Source: Rhodamnia argentea
Taxonomy: Eukaryota > Streptophyta > Magnoliopsida > Myrtales > Myrtaceae
Length of the DNA: 64,000 nt
Reading direction: 5' to 3'
NCBI RefSeq assembly: GCF_020921035.1
Contig: NC_063156.1
Coordinates: 22,864,283 to 22,928,282, forward strand
Under the pieces are notes generated by a model. That model was not told the origin of the DNA and made no database searches. It saw only the letters and a program-made list of their open reading frames with translations. The translations under genes and the position numbers were made by a program. This document shows, one piece after another, positions 1 to 12,009 of the stretch (position 1 is its first letter; each line of letters starts with the position of its first letter).

Positions 1-1339
1 GCTCAGTTGTGGTGGGCGCACCGCCGCAACACTGCCGGCTATGCGATTTTCAGTGGACCAATGGAAAAGGTGGATTTTTTTACTAAAAGCGCTCACCATA
101 CATTTCTTTTGCTTCCTATAGATCCCTGAAGTACTTCTGATTTATATTCCAAAATCGGAAAAATAGCTTTATCTTTGTTCTCCATCTTATTAAAAAAAAA
201 TAGATACTTATTTTTGTGTAGTTCCTGTGGCACTGAAAGTCATGCTTTTGATTCGGTTTTTGGGAAAAGTTTTAGGATAAATGCAAAGATCTTTGGCCTA
301 AAGAGTTTCGGGAAATGCAACATTGTTTGGTAACTGTTATAAAAAAGAGCTTTTGAGAAAATGCATGAGTGTTTGGTAAATTTATATTTAAAAAATCTTT
401 TGGTGGGATCAAGGTATTTTCTCCATTCTTATCTTTATTAAACTATTATCATTATCATTTTCAGACAAGAAAAGTACTCATATTATTTCACTATCTCTCA
501 ACAAATGAGAGAGAATATATGGGCACTAACTTAATTCGTTAAATAAAAAATAATTAATGTTAATTGGGGACTCGCCAAATATTAAAAAATCTGTGTGGAG
601 TTTGGACAGCACTAACAAAAAAAAAACAGGAAAGAAAGGCAACAAAATCCAACCAATAATGAAAGACCTCCTAACCTTAAAATTTCGGGCAAGGAAAAAA
701 CAAAAGCGAACCGGTTTCACCCACTTTCTCCCAACACCAACCTCGCAAGAATTAACGCAGATCCGAATATTGCAGATCCAAGAGCAAGAACGCTAGCGAA
801 GGAAAAAGCAAAAGCAAAAGAAGCACTCGACCCCCATTGAAGCCGAACGATCAACGGGCGGGAATTGTATCAGTGAGTTTCCTCATTCTTCTCTCGGTGT
901 TTTGATTCTCTGCGCTTTGTGATGTTGAGTCGAGGTGAAAAAAGGCTTGGAAATGACAGAAAAATCTCAACTTTAGCATTCTGGATCGTCCATTCAAGGT
1001 GTCACTCCTGCTCTTGCGTTTCCCTCGAAGGTTCTCGTTCAGGTGGTGGCCAAGTGTTGCCTTTTTAATGTGAAACTCGGGCCCTTGTCATTCGCATTTC
1101 GCTGTCTCTTGGTTAAGGTTACCAAATTCGCTTACTTTATTTTTCACATTTTGCATTTTGCTCGTGTGTTATGTGGTTGGCTTTAAGAGGGTTGCTCGTG
1201 CTTGTTGGTTTGAGCTCAAGTATGTTGTGTGATGGCTGATTACGTGGAGCCAATTACTTTGATGGAGCAATGGCACCATGTTGGCGCTTGAGTTCCATTT
1301 CATTCATGTCTTTGATCTGCTGGAAACAGATATATATTA
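1..1339. other. Intergenic, promoter and leader of the phosphoserine phosphatase gene
   Basis: I see no convincing coding exon here. The first 80 bases are GC-rich and could be the edge of something outside the window. The rest is AT-rich, with motifs of the kind found in degenerate plant MITEs around 240-420. A purine-rich stretch near 780-860 followed by a possible splice donor near 875 suggests a non-coding first exon and leader intron for the downstream gene. That is inference from base composition only. Confidence 0.4.
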
Positions 1340-3871
1340 ATGGACGGTTTGAAGAGCGTACAAAGCACGCCTGTTTATACCCACGGAAGTCGGCATCTGT
1401 TGCCTCTTGTTCGGACATCGACTTTGAGATACGCGAAGACTCCATACAGAAACCGAGTGTGGATGACCATGAGCTCAAAGTCATTTAACTCGGTTTCTGC
1501 CTCCGTTCATCCACTGGAGGCCTCAAAATTGAGTCACTCTGACAACACATTGCCATCAAAAGGTTTTATACAGTGAATGGGGGTATTTACAGAAATCACA
1601 GTTGAACTTGAGTTGATGCGCAATTTGTATTAATCTGGTTTATTAAGTCATTGTTTAGAAAGTGAATTAGAGGAAATTGCTCGGTTGCATCTAAACTGCG
1701 AGTCAAGTATATAGGTGAACTCTTAACTCGTTTCTTTTGATGATCTGAACTGTCTATTGTATGCCCAGAAGTTCTTGACCTTTGGAGAAATGCCGATGCT
1801 GTGTGCTTTGATGTGGATAGCACTGTGTGCGTTGATGAAGGCATCGATGAGCTTGCAGAGTTCTGTGGAGCTGGAAAAGCTGTTGCAGAATGGACTGCAA
1901 GGTAATTTTGTTATCGTTGTTCATCTTTTATATTTTCTATTTTAATATCTGTCATTTCTGCATTGTCCAAATATTCCAGAGCAATGGGTGGTTCAATTCC
2001 TTTCGAGGAGGCCTTGGCTGCAAGATTATCTTTGTTCAACCCTTCCTTGTCCCAAGTTCAAGATTTCCTAAATAAAAGGCCCCCAAGGTATGTTAACTAC
2101 TTTGTTTGATTTATTGCTTCTACCTAGATCTCTATAAGTCAAGTGCATGAGGATATACTTGTTGATTGTTCACATTTGCCGATTCTGTCAGCCATTAGTG
2201 GTATTTGTTTGACCTATAATGTAAGACTAAATGTGTCGACATAATGACCATAAAGATGGATCTTTCCACAATGAAATTTCAGTTTTCCGAGTCATAGTAT
2301 GGGAGGAAACAGCGGTGGGTTTCATATTCTCAAAGACAATATGCACTTTGAGACATCTGGAATTAAACTGTTAAAGTTATGGTAAATGAACTGTATTTGT
2401 AGCCAGATCTGAATAATTTCTCTGAATGTTTTATGGGAAACGAGCGGTATGCCGTGTATATATAATTAAAAGTAGCAAGTGTGCTTCTTGAATTTTATGC
2501 CCACCATATATAGCAGATTGCTAGGCCGAAGTTCACTTTCTGGTCATTAAAATGGTCTGTTGTTGATTTGATGCATCTTGAAATAGGTTTTGCCAAATGT
2601 GTATATTTTGGTGCAGATAATTTGTATTTTGTTTTCATTAGGACTACTATTGAAGTTCGAACTGGGCTTTCTATTGGCAGGATTTCTCCTGGTATAAATG
2701 AGTTAATCATGAAGCTGAAGGCCAATAAAACAGATGTTTATCTCATCTCTGGAGGATTTCGCCAGATGATCAATGTATGGTATTTCTGCCTGCTGAATCC
2801 TATTGAGGGAAAATTATTCATTTTCTGCTGACTCAGTGTCTGTCTCCCTGTCTTTCTTCACTCTTGCACTTATTATATGGCAACAAACACTGTTACATGC
2901 TATGCGCAATGGGAGCTATGAGTTGTGATTAAGGGCATAAATGGTTATCAAGAGAGGTAGATCACCTCTTTCATGTGATAATATTATGAGTTCGATGTTA
3001 ATTTGGACATCAGTCTTGTGATGGGTTACGATTATCAAATTTGTGCAGCTTCATATGTTTGTCTCTTCAGTATTGTAAGGCAGCCCTATCAAGTGAAGCA
3101 AAATATGCAAGAAAATATATTTTCTGATTCTTTGAGCAATTCTTCTGCAGCCCGTCGCCTCAATTCTTGGGATTCCTCCTGAAAACATTTTTGCCAATCA
3201 ACTGCTATTTGGAAGCTCTGGGCAGTTTTTGGGGTTTGACACCAATGAGCCTACCTCTCGGAGCGGTGGAAAGGCCACTGCAGTCCAACAAATAAGGAAG
3301 GTCGGTTTTGATAGCAATGGGTATGTTTAATTGTATAACTTACTACTGGCAAACCTCAAACAGAAGTTCTCTTGACAGGCCTATGGGTACAAATCGTTAG
3401 TGATGATCGGGGACGGTGCAACTGATCTTGAGGTTAGTGACACTGTATGCATTTCTTCGGTTAAGAAATATCAAGGAAACGAGCAACGACATTCTCCTGT
3501 TTGCCATGTTGAACAAATGAACTTGGTGAACTACTTAAGTTTCATGTATCGTCTTGTGCACTGGTAGTCTCATCCTATCGGACTGTAACAGTGACTGAAA
3601 ATAGGGAGGGAAACTCGCCGAATGAAATGGAAGGAAAAAAAAATTGTAATGGTGGTTGTTTTTTGGTGGATTGGCTGTTGAATCAAAACTTACAATGTAC
3701 ATTATGCCTGTTATCAAAGTTTGTTTCTGTTTATTCTTTTCATAGGCCCGTAAGCCAGATGGTGCAGACTTGTTTATAAGCTACGCAGGCGTTCAACTTC
3801 GAGAGGCTGTGGCAGCTAAAGCTGATTGGCTGGTGTTCAATTTTAAGGATCTGATAAATTCCTTGAACTAA
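1340..3871 (+). CDS. PSP: Phosphoserine phosphatase, chloroplastic (7 exons, 295 aa)
   Basis: This enzyme removes phosphate from 3-phosphoserine, the last step of the phosphorylated serine pathway in plastids. Exons are 1340-1562, 1769-1901, 1980-2087, 2681-2774, 3151-3300, 3379-3432 and 3746-3871. All junctions are GT-AG and the phases join without a break. The product is 295 residues, the length I recall for the Arabidopsis protein. HAD-family motifs are visible: DVDST at 89-93 (catalytic D89 and D91), SGG at 178-180, K227, and GDGATD at 247-252. The first 70 or so residues are Ser/Arg-rich and poorly conserved, as expected for a transit peptide. The ATG at 1340 was chosen because it gives that peptide in frame. 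A non-coding 5' exon is possible. Confidence 0.93.
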
Positions 3872-4733
3872 AGTTGTTCCGTGTGATGCTTCCACATCTA
3901 TCATACCTCTTCCAATCATTGCAATAAAATGTACATATCTCCATATGCGAAGATCATGTAGAGTGAAAGAATATCACTCTCGACATTCTTTCGTCAGCTC
4001 GACCTAGTGGTGTTAAAAGTGATTCTATATCAATTTCTTCCTGAGAACATTTATTTTTGCATTTTCTGTTTTATTGCACTATTATGTTTGCACTCACTAA
4101 AGATGTTCGTTCAATTGATTGGTTATGTTGATGCTTGCGAAATTAGTGAGAGATTGAGATTGGTATCCTTTTGTCCTGGAATGAGATGTTAATAAGCCCT
4201 CAGGAAGTTTAATGATGGCAATAATCTATTCAAAGAACAAGTATCACTGTCTAATTTGCCATAGAAATTGCAAAGATAACCGAGTTGCTTCTATTGCTAA
4301 TGTGAATCTATTGAACATATCCAATGTCTCGAGTTGCTTCTATTGCTAATGTGAATCTACTGAACATATCCAATGTCTGGAATCACTGAGAACTTCGAGC
4401 AAGAGTGGCATTCAAAGCCCCTCAGAGAACATTGTCTACTTTAGTGCCGTTCCACTTTTCATTCTCAATTTTTAAACAACAAACAACCAAGCCACCGAAC
4501 TGCTTCGGAGTACTGGCCAATTGTTTATTCAAATAAGATACCAGTAGGGACCAATAGTTGCAACAGCTAAAAATTGTTCAAACGCAATCATAAAAATAGT
4601 CAGCTAAACATCAATTCTAACAACATTCTTAGTGAGATGGAGACAACAGGACGAGCTTCAGCTAAACATCAATTCATCCTATTTTATCCAGGATATGACA
4701 TGATTCCGCAAGCATATTGACTTCTTTTGATCG
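3872..4733. other. 3' region between PSP and TOM5, with a 49-bp tandem duplication
   Basis: The 3' end of PSP faces the 3' end of TOM5. A possible polyadenylation signal (AATAAA) lies near 3923. Apart from the tandem duplication at 4281-4378 there is only AT-rich sequence. No open frame here resembles a protein. Confidence 0.6.
4281..4378. repeat. Tandem duplication, 2 x 49 bp
   Basis: Units 4281-4329 and 4330-4378 both begin CGAGTTGCTTCTATTGCTAA and are head to tail, with one base difference by eye (T versus C at the position corresponding to 4311/4360). Near-identity suggests a recent local duplication. Confidence 0.95.
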
Positions 4734-7700
4734 TCATACGGCCATAAGGTCGCCATACTGCTGCATCAGGAAAATAGACCCTGCAAACAATCCAGCAGCT
4801 CGCAGCAGTTTCTGCAAGAAAAGGTTCAAACCAGCTTTAAAGATGCTATCAACTTAGTGCATATTTTTACTTTTTTCAGAGGAAACAAGCACGCCGTTAA
4901 GTGCTATTGCTAGTATGCCTCCACAAAACTATAAAAAGCATGCATTAGACTATGATCTGTCCACTGAAAACTAAGCACTGTCCACTGAAAATCAAGCAAT
5001 GCATCAAAAGCGTGAACATCTCATGGAATAGGGACAAATTACAACTGCATGGAGTGAGGTCATACTTTCCAGAATATACTAATACGATCTAAAACGAAAC
5101 TTTTGAGAAATTAACAACTTCCGGAGGAAGTTAATACGATAACTGAAAAAAACCTACCGAGAAAGTAACAAATTCTATCCAACCTTGGTGCTCAGGAAGA
5201 TGCAATAGAAGCTATTTTTAACTGTTACAATGCTAAAATGAAGCTTGCTGAGCTAAGGTCAATTTCACATCCAACAGACACAGACCTTGCAAAATTATGA
5301 GTCACTTGGTTATTCATAAACCATACTATTCAGTGGCATCAGTCTTGAGTCTTTATCAGAAGAACACATCTTTTCACACCATAAAGAGAGTAAGAGGCAA
5401 CATATTAACAGGTACATGACCATCAATCTCCACCGCATAAGTTCAGTAAGCCTTCAATTACACAATACCAATCTAAACAAGAACATGAGAGCCGAAAGCA
5501 AAAGCATCTGTCCATCATTCATAATCAATTTCCTAATTCTCTCTTTCTACAAGTCAGAAACAGGACCAGTCAAACACTCATTGGAAGTTCCAAATCCAAA
5601 CTACATCTTAAGTAGCTGCGCGCATTACTATGGATCTTGTTCCATGAAAAAGATTTATCAGACTCCCGTCTGATAACATTACATTTGCTCATAAAGGTAT
5701 GAAGACAATACCATACCGGTTACAAATTCAAAATGATGTACGACTACCAGATTCATCAAGAAAGATAATAACACTCATACACCTCCCTGATCACCCTCTA
5801 TTTTAACCTCTAGTTGCTCCAGTCATAAAAGGATTAACAAGTCAACAATTTATTGTCACTCTGATTGCCAGAACATCCAATCCAGCTCAGCCCAGGGATT
5901 CTTTTCAGTCTCCCGTCGATTATCTCATCTCTCAGTTTCTTCACATCACACCATCTTCCATCACTAGCATAAGTTTTCGAAAGCATCACTCTGTAGGCGC
6001 CCTTCTCTGGCTCCATCTGAAAGAGCTGCTGAGCTACTATACCAGCCATTGTGGAATTACCACACATCTCACAACATGATAGTAGTGCACCCCAGACTCC
6101 AGGATCCACTGGTTGTGGCAAGGACTGAATGAAATTGAATGCTTCTTCCAGCTCTCCAGCGGTGCCAAGAAGCTTAACCATGTAAATGTAATGCTCAGTC
6201 CCAGGTTGGAGGCAGAACTCATCTTCCATTCTACTGAAAATTCGCTTTCCGTCTTCTTTAAGGCCAGCATGACAGCAAGCGCAAAGGAGAGCAGAGAAAG
6301 TACATTGATCAGGATTTACTCCAATGCGAAGTATTTCCTCAAATAACTGAAATGCCTGGGAAGCTAGTCCATGGAGCCCAAGACCCAAAATGATGGAATT
6401 GTATGTAATGATATTCCTATCAGACATACGCTCAAAAATGTGCATTCCCTCATCCAAGAAACCACACTTTGAATACATATCTACGAGGGCAGATGAAACC
6501 ATAATATCGGATTCCAATCCATGACGGAGAACATAACCGTGTATTTCTTTACCAGGCCTTACATTTGCTAACTGCGCAGTTGCCACAAGCACACTGGAGA
6601 TCAAGACATGGTCTACCATCCTACACTCAATCATCAAATTTCTGAAAACCCGATGCGCCTTTTCACCATCTCCACATTGGCAATAGCCCATTACCAGAGT
6701 GGACCAGGCAACTAAATCAGGCTGAGACAAACCTCCAAAAACTTTACATGCTGAATCCATGCATGCACATCTCGCATACATACTAACTAGAGCAGCACCC
6801 ACATAAGCATCGGAATCTAGACAACTTTTCAAACAAAGTCCATGTACACTTTGCCCAACACCTATCAAGCTCATATCTGCCAAACCAGAAATCAAACCAA
6901 CCAAAGTATACCCATCAGGTAACCTTCCCAGGCTTCTCATTTCATTAAACAATTTCAACCCCATATCCCACACACGAAGATGCCCATAACCAGAAATCAT
7001 GGAATTCCACATCACCAAATCCTGATCAGAATCGGACATAGCATAAAACACTTTACTCGCTTCATCAACATGGCCTAACTTTGAATAAGCAGTCACAAGG
7101 GCACTACTGCAGATTGTCTCCCAACCTAAACCAGAAACAACAGCACCTCCTTGTACAATTTTCAGTCCATCCAAATCAGCCTTGTCACAGCATGCCCGCA
7201 TAAGGCAAGCATACGTGAAATTATCTGGTCTTATCTCACTCCTAAGCATCCGCCCAAACATTGAAAATGCTTCATCAAAGTCGTTAGCTCGTGCGTAAGC
7301 ACGAATAATGGAGTTCCACAGAAATACGCTTCTCTGAGGACTTCTATCGAACAGTCTACGAGCATAGACGAGGTCGTTGTTCAGGGCGTAGCGTTGGACC
7401 ACTCTTGTGGCGTAAAATGGGTCATTGGAGAGGTGGGTCCTGGTTATTACGGCGTGTAGTTGCTTGGTGGATAAAAGCGTCTGTTGCAACCTCGAGAGCT
7501 CCGAGAGAATCGAATGGAAGTTGATGAACATCTACGTAAAGGCATTCACATGTTCTCCTGCTATACTCGAGAGCCTAATTCCTGGACTTGAATCGCAGCA
7601 AGAGACCCCTATACTGGACCTTGAAGACGTGTGCGACAAAGATCATACGAGCTAAAGCTATAATCTAGCAGATAATGTGTGTGAGAGAAAGAGAGAGTAC

Positions 7701-7787
7701 CACGTTGAAAGCCCAATTTTCATCGTCGTGAACCTGGGAACGCCAGAATGCCTTGAGCTTGTCGACGGAAATCGCAGAGTCCGCCAT
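4734..7787 (-). CDS. TOM5: TOM5, small subunit of the mitochondrial outer-membrane import receptor complex (2 exons, 54 aa)
   Basis: TOM5 is a tail-anchored subunit of the TOM complex. Exon 1 is 7787-7701 and gives 29 residues beginning MADSAISVDKLKAFWRSQ. Exon 2 is 4811-4734 and gives 25 residues ending QYGDLMAV. The donor (GTACTC, just after 7701) and acceptor (TTGCAG, just before 4811) join in phase 0. The total of 54 residues equals the plant TOM5 length I recall. The second half is a single hydrophobic segment (LLRAAGLFAGSIFLM) ending in the conserved YGDLM tail. The intron is about 2.9 kb and contains a full PPR gene on the same strand. Because the gene is so small it is easily missed by gene finders. 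Confidence 0.88.
5834..7531 (-). CDS. PLS-class pentatricopeptide repeat protein, E type (565 aa), inside the TOM5 intron
   Basis: This is an intronless PPR gene. The PPR motifs show the alternating P, L and S lengths typical of organelle RNA-editing factors, for example the segments around VFLWNSIIRAYARANDFDEA and LVMWNSMISGYGHL. The C-terminus carries an E-type extension (PGTEHYIYMVKLLGTAGELE, then WGALLSCCEMCGN and KIPGLSW-like RIPGLSWIG) and no DYW deaminase domain. Such proteins bind organellar RNA and rely on partner DYW proteins for editing. It resembles the Arabidopsis group around At1g64310, from memory. No strong targeting peptide is obvious, as the N-terminus is short before the first repeat. 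The start codon lies only 170 bp from the TOM5 exon 1 donor. Confidence 0.9.
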   Translation of the reverse strand: MFINFHSILSELSRLQQTLLSTKQLHAVITRTHLSNDPFYATRVVQRYALNNDLVYARRLFDRSPQRSVFLWNSIIRAYARANDFDEAFSMFGRMLRSEIRPDNFTYACLMRACCDKADLDGLKIVQGGAVVSGLGWETICSSALVTAYSKLGHVDEASKVFYAMSDSDQDLVMWNSMISGYGHLRVWDMGLKLFNEMRSLGRLPDGYTLVGLISGLADMSLIGVGQSVHGLCLKSCLDSDAYVGAALVSMYARCACMDSACKVFGGLSQPDLVAWSTLVMGYCQCGDGEKAHRVFRNLMIECRMVDHVLISSVLVATAQLANVRPGKEIHGYVLRHGLESDIMVSSALVDMYSKCGFLDEGMHIFERMSDRNIITYNSIILGLGLHGLASQAFQLFEEILRIGVNPDQCTFSALLCACCHAGLKEDGKRIFSRMEDEFCLQPGTEHYIYMVKLLGTAGELEEAFNFIQSLPQPVDPGVWGALLSCCEMCGNSTMAGIVAQQLFQMEPEKGAYRVMLSKTYASDGRWCDVKKLRDEIIDGRLKRIPGLSWIGCSGNQSDNKLLTC

Positions 7788-9068
7788 TGATGAGCTCGGG
7801 ATTCAGAGCTTAGGGTACGAGACTGACGAGATTAGCAGACTAGCGAAAAATGTCTGCGTTTACCGGACTGGCAAGGGCAAAATGGTAAATATACGGAAAA
7901 GTGCTAGAACTGTTCTCTGGCACTTTCATTTTCATTTTATAGCATAAGTTGGTGGAAAATGAGGACAAATCATTATTTTGTCGTTATTGTTTTGTCAATA
8001 ACGCGTTGCCTGCCTGTACCCAAAAAATATATATATAGTATTTAAAATACTAATTAAAATCACGTTACCGTGAAAATTTTGAAATAAGACAAAGATAAAT
8101 AATCATATCAATAAAACATTTTATGGAGGTTGTTGTGGATTCGAGTTCTAAATATTAAATTTCATAAGAAATAAAATAGAATTCTCGACTTACTTGTAAA
8201 GTAAGTAATAAATGCGATTTGAGGGGGTTGTTTTATATATAATAGTTTTAACGACTCTGAATCCGAGGTCAAAACTTATTTATATGTTACCTTAAGGAAG
8301 AAATTCGGGACTCATAATTTTCGAAATTCCATTGTAACACGTACCATGTAAACCATACAAGTAATATTCAACCTAACACTTTTCCTGGTCGAATCAAACC
8401 CTAGCTATGGAAATTGTCAGTTGAATTCTGTCTAGAGATCCAAATTTTTTCACTTCATGTTTGGTATGACTATACTTTTCCTTAACTTATTTTTGTTCAC
8501 ATATTGCAATTCGCACAGCTCAAAACTTTTATTCAATTTCAAGGGATAACTCTTTGCTTTCCTTAAACAAAACTAAACGAGTATAGAGAAAGCAAAAAGG
8601 CCCTACGAAAAGAGGCGAAAACGATGGCAGCTCTGAGAAATGAAAATCGAAGCATCCGCAATCGTCACGGGGAAGATGAGTATCGAACAAAATAAAGGCG
8701 AAAGCGACAACGATACTTAGGAATCAAGAGGATGCAATGGCTGTAAATGATCGTCACGCAAAGATGACTATAGTCGAGGGTCAATCACAAAACTCATAAA
8801 GTCTCAAATTGATCAATAGATAGACCTATTAGCAGCCAAGGGTTTGTCTACAAGGTATGTAGTATGTACCGAGCAGAGAAACCGCCGGTGGCCAAAATTT
8901 TTTTTTTTGCAGGAACTGCAATGTTACCCAAATGACTACCCTTTTGTGATGATCAAAACAAGAAAAAACCGCGGCGAGAAAAGGGGATCGACCGGAACAA
9001 CTTTGTACTCTCAAAATTGCTTGCCTACTCAGTACTTACTACTACTGTCATGTCACATCGATGTTACT
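7788..9068. other. Intergenic: TOM5 upstream region and G3BP 3' side
   Basis: Immediately upstream of the TOM5 ATG there is a short promoter region. From 7950 to 8600 the DNA is AT-rich, with short TA runs near 8030, and I see no gene. The 3' UTR of the G3BP-like gene probably occupies part of 8800-9068. Confidence 0.5.
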
Positions 9069-12009
9069 TTAAGCAGCACCAGTCATTCGGTTTGCACCTT
9101 CACGGCTGTCATTTGCATTCCCATTCTGATAAGCACGTTGGTAGCCGTCTCCACCGCGTCCCATCGGACCCCTCGGCCGGCCTGAGAATTCCCCTTGGTT
9201 TCGGAAGTCATTCCTTCCATAACCCCGACCGCCGCCAAAGCTCCCGCGGCCCCTAAAGCTGTCGCTCCTGAATCCGCCTCTTCCCAAAGAGTACCTCCCT
9301 CTTCCACTGTTTGCCACTGAACAAAAGACCAGAGGATTAGTTAGCTTTCAACATAGTGAGCATATCAGGGTTCAAGCTTCTAAAGTAACGATAAATTTGC
9401 CTTGGCTATATCCATGCATTTCACCTCGGGTAGTCGTTCTCTTCTCTTCGATTACCGCTTGATGATCCCCGATTGTTACTGGCGATGCCTGCAAATATAG
9501 TGTCAATTATGTGTGGTTAAAGAAAAGTATGTACCAAGCAATGCCTGAAGTAGTCCATCTGATAGTGATGCCCCGCTAGTTTGCTTGTGAACTGACATAC
9601 AAAGTTCTCAACTGAATATTCATTCAGGAAATTTGGCACATGAACGGTATAACGAAGACTATCATAGGCAACTGCTCGAGAGTTTGACAATGACTCACAA
9701 ATTTCACAAGCTATTGGTGCCATGCCACAAAACTCTATGATATAACCAGCTCACTACTGCAGCAATGCCAAATAAAGTGTAGTCCCAACGTGTTTCGCAG
9801 GAAGAAATACCTTAAGAGCACTTTGCATGGAACTTGATGTTTCAAACTCGATGAAGCCAAAGCACGAACCTTGCTTTAGAATGGAAGAGAACAGGGGGTG
9901 AGAACACTACATTGCAAAATTATAAACTGAGCAAATTACAGAATAATAATTTATCTCACCTTAGAACTCCTAACTTGAATGCCGTTGCTCTTGATAGGCC
10001 CAAATTTTTTAAACTCCTCCTCAAGCTGTTCAACCGTTGCGTCAAAAGCCAAGTTCCCGATAAATATCGAATGACCCTCCGCTGCAGATATGAACAAAAT
10101 CAATGAAATAATAAAAAGAAGAGACTTTTCTGCAAATAACATCAAATTTAATACTCTTTAAGAAAAATCAAGATTTTTCTAACTGGGTAAATTTTTTGCT
10201 GACAAAAGGGAATCAACACCACTCTAAACCTAGTAAAGGCGTGATCAACGCTTTGCACGACCAAAATTGCAGACCGGCTCATTCCATTCCCATGTCAATT
10301 GCCTACATGTGTGTGTAATTGCACCACTTGCACGTGCGGTACTACAGAGTAGCAAAAGAAGAAAACCTAAAGAGAGCTATAAACCTTCTTCATGAACATT
10401 GCTGCTTTCAGGGGCAATGTCAGTGCTAGGGTTGGGAGTCACAACAGAAGATTTCACAGATAGCTGTTGAGTATCGCTTGCAGGTGGTGGTGAAGTCCTT
10501 TCTGTTTTGGAAGGAACAAATATTTTGCCAGTCACTGCATGTCCTTGCATTACTTTGACCTATAAAAGAACCATAAAGTTTCTTTGTTAAGAAAATCAGG
10601 GTCCTTATCCAAAAGAAAAAGATGTTCAAAAGTAAGATTTAAGCGTACGAACTTACAATTGATGCATAAGATTTCTTTGGAGCATCCTCCTCACTTGCAC
10701 AGGAGGAATCAATCTGATGAGGAGTGGATTCGACAGCCCTGTCTTCAATCACAGATTCTTCATTGCCAGAAGGATTAAGAATGCCGGGTCCATTATTAAG
10801 CTGCTCTTCCTCCGAGGGAGTCAACGGTTTTGCCGCAAGTTCATCAGGAACCTTGGCATGCTCTGTGCACCCGAAAATGACAACCTTCTAAATAAAAAGA
10901 AGATTATAATAGATAAAACATATTTAGACATTATGTCCAACCTTGTTCTGGAGGCAAGGCAGCTGTTGCAGTGGCGTTACTTGTGCCATTGTTTGCCGTA
11001 GAATTCATTGGTAATGGTTCATTCTCCTCGAGAAACCTAAAAACATCGTTCAAGACAAAATATCCTTTTTCTTGAGGAGCTAGAAAGAATGTCTGAGTGA
11101 ATTTTCTCCTCACATGGTCCTTTCCAGTTAAGCATCCAGTTACCAAAACAATCACCCCTTTACCATAGGACTCCTGAGCATCTGCAGTTTCTATCTCTGC
11201 TGTAAAATCCTCATAGTTCAAAGATAGTATCTTTTTGTTGATAGCCTGGTTCAAAATGAAGGTGGAACAATGTGTTAGCCGGATAATTTATTTGCATGTC
11301 AATCAAGCTACTTGATTGAAAAAATGATGCAGCAGCAATATGTCTCGCTATATTCAATGCCACTTCTTGCTTAGTAGGAGAAAGAAAACTCGCATACATC
11401 ACACTTCAAGCTAATTTTCCATGATGATCAGGAAGTTATATGCACACATATATGAAGTAACAAAATAGTTTTCTGAGGAACTAATAGCTCGCTACATAAC
11501 TGTCCTTACATACGTCCTGGCAATGTCTGCATTGCAGATAAATATCAGATGCTCTTAAAAATCACATCCCTAACTGAGTCATCCCCTGTAGTTAAGATCA
11601 ATTGAAGACGCAGGCATGACTCGCATTAAATGCATAAGGCCCAAGCCGAAAATTTTGAAAGAGAAGGAGAAAGATTCTGAGATAAAACCAGAAGAAATAT
11701 GATGAAACTTGCGTATTTTTATCTTCATTACATCTGATATGAGAATGATGCCTAAGATTTCTCAGCAACATTAGTGGTAGTTCGGGATGAAATAAAATCA
11801 GTCATCCCGAGTGATGCACTTACTTGTGTTGTTGTAACCGTTGTTATGTTGCCACTGACATCTGGCCGGCTTAGGAAACTTGAGTCCTGGTAAAATCTAT
11901 GAACCAGACCAGGAGACTGGTGAAGGATGTGGTAGTACTGCTCCACAAAGGCGTTACCCACAACTTGTGCGCTGGGAGTTGGGACTGAACCACGTTCTTG
12001 CACCGCCAT
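9069..12009 (-). CDS. G3BP-like RNA-binding protein: NTF2 domain plus RRM (8 coding exons, 455 aa)
   Basis: Exons, in transcription order, are 12009-11824, 11245-10942, 10862-10657, 10559-10385, 10081-9960, 9873-9811, 9488-9425 and 9316-9069. Phases all match. The N-terminal NTF2-like domain (about residues 14-130) contains VGNAFVEQYYHILHQSP and VLVTGCLTGKD. An acidic, Ser/Pro-rich linker follows, then one RRM from about residue 293 with RNP2 IFIGNL and RNP1 CFGFIEF. The last 80 residues are Gly/Arg-rich (RGG type). This layout is that of plant G3BP homologues, cytoplasmic RNA-binding proteins linked to stress granules and immunity. The length agrees with the roughly 460 residues usual for the family. 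It corresponds to At5g60980 in the conserved block. Confidence 0.93.
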
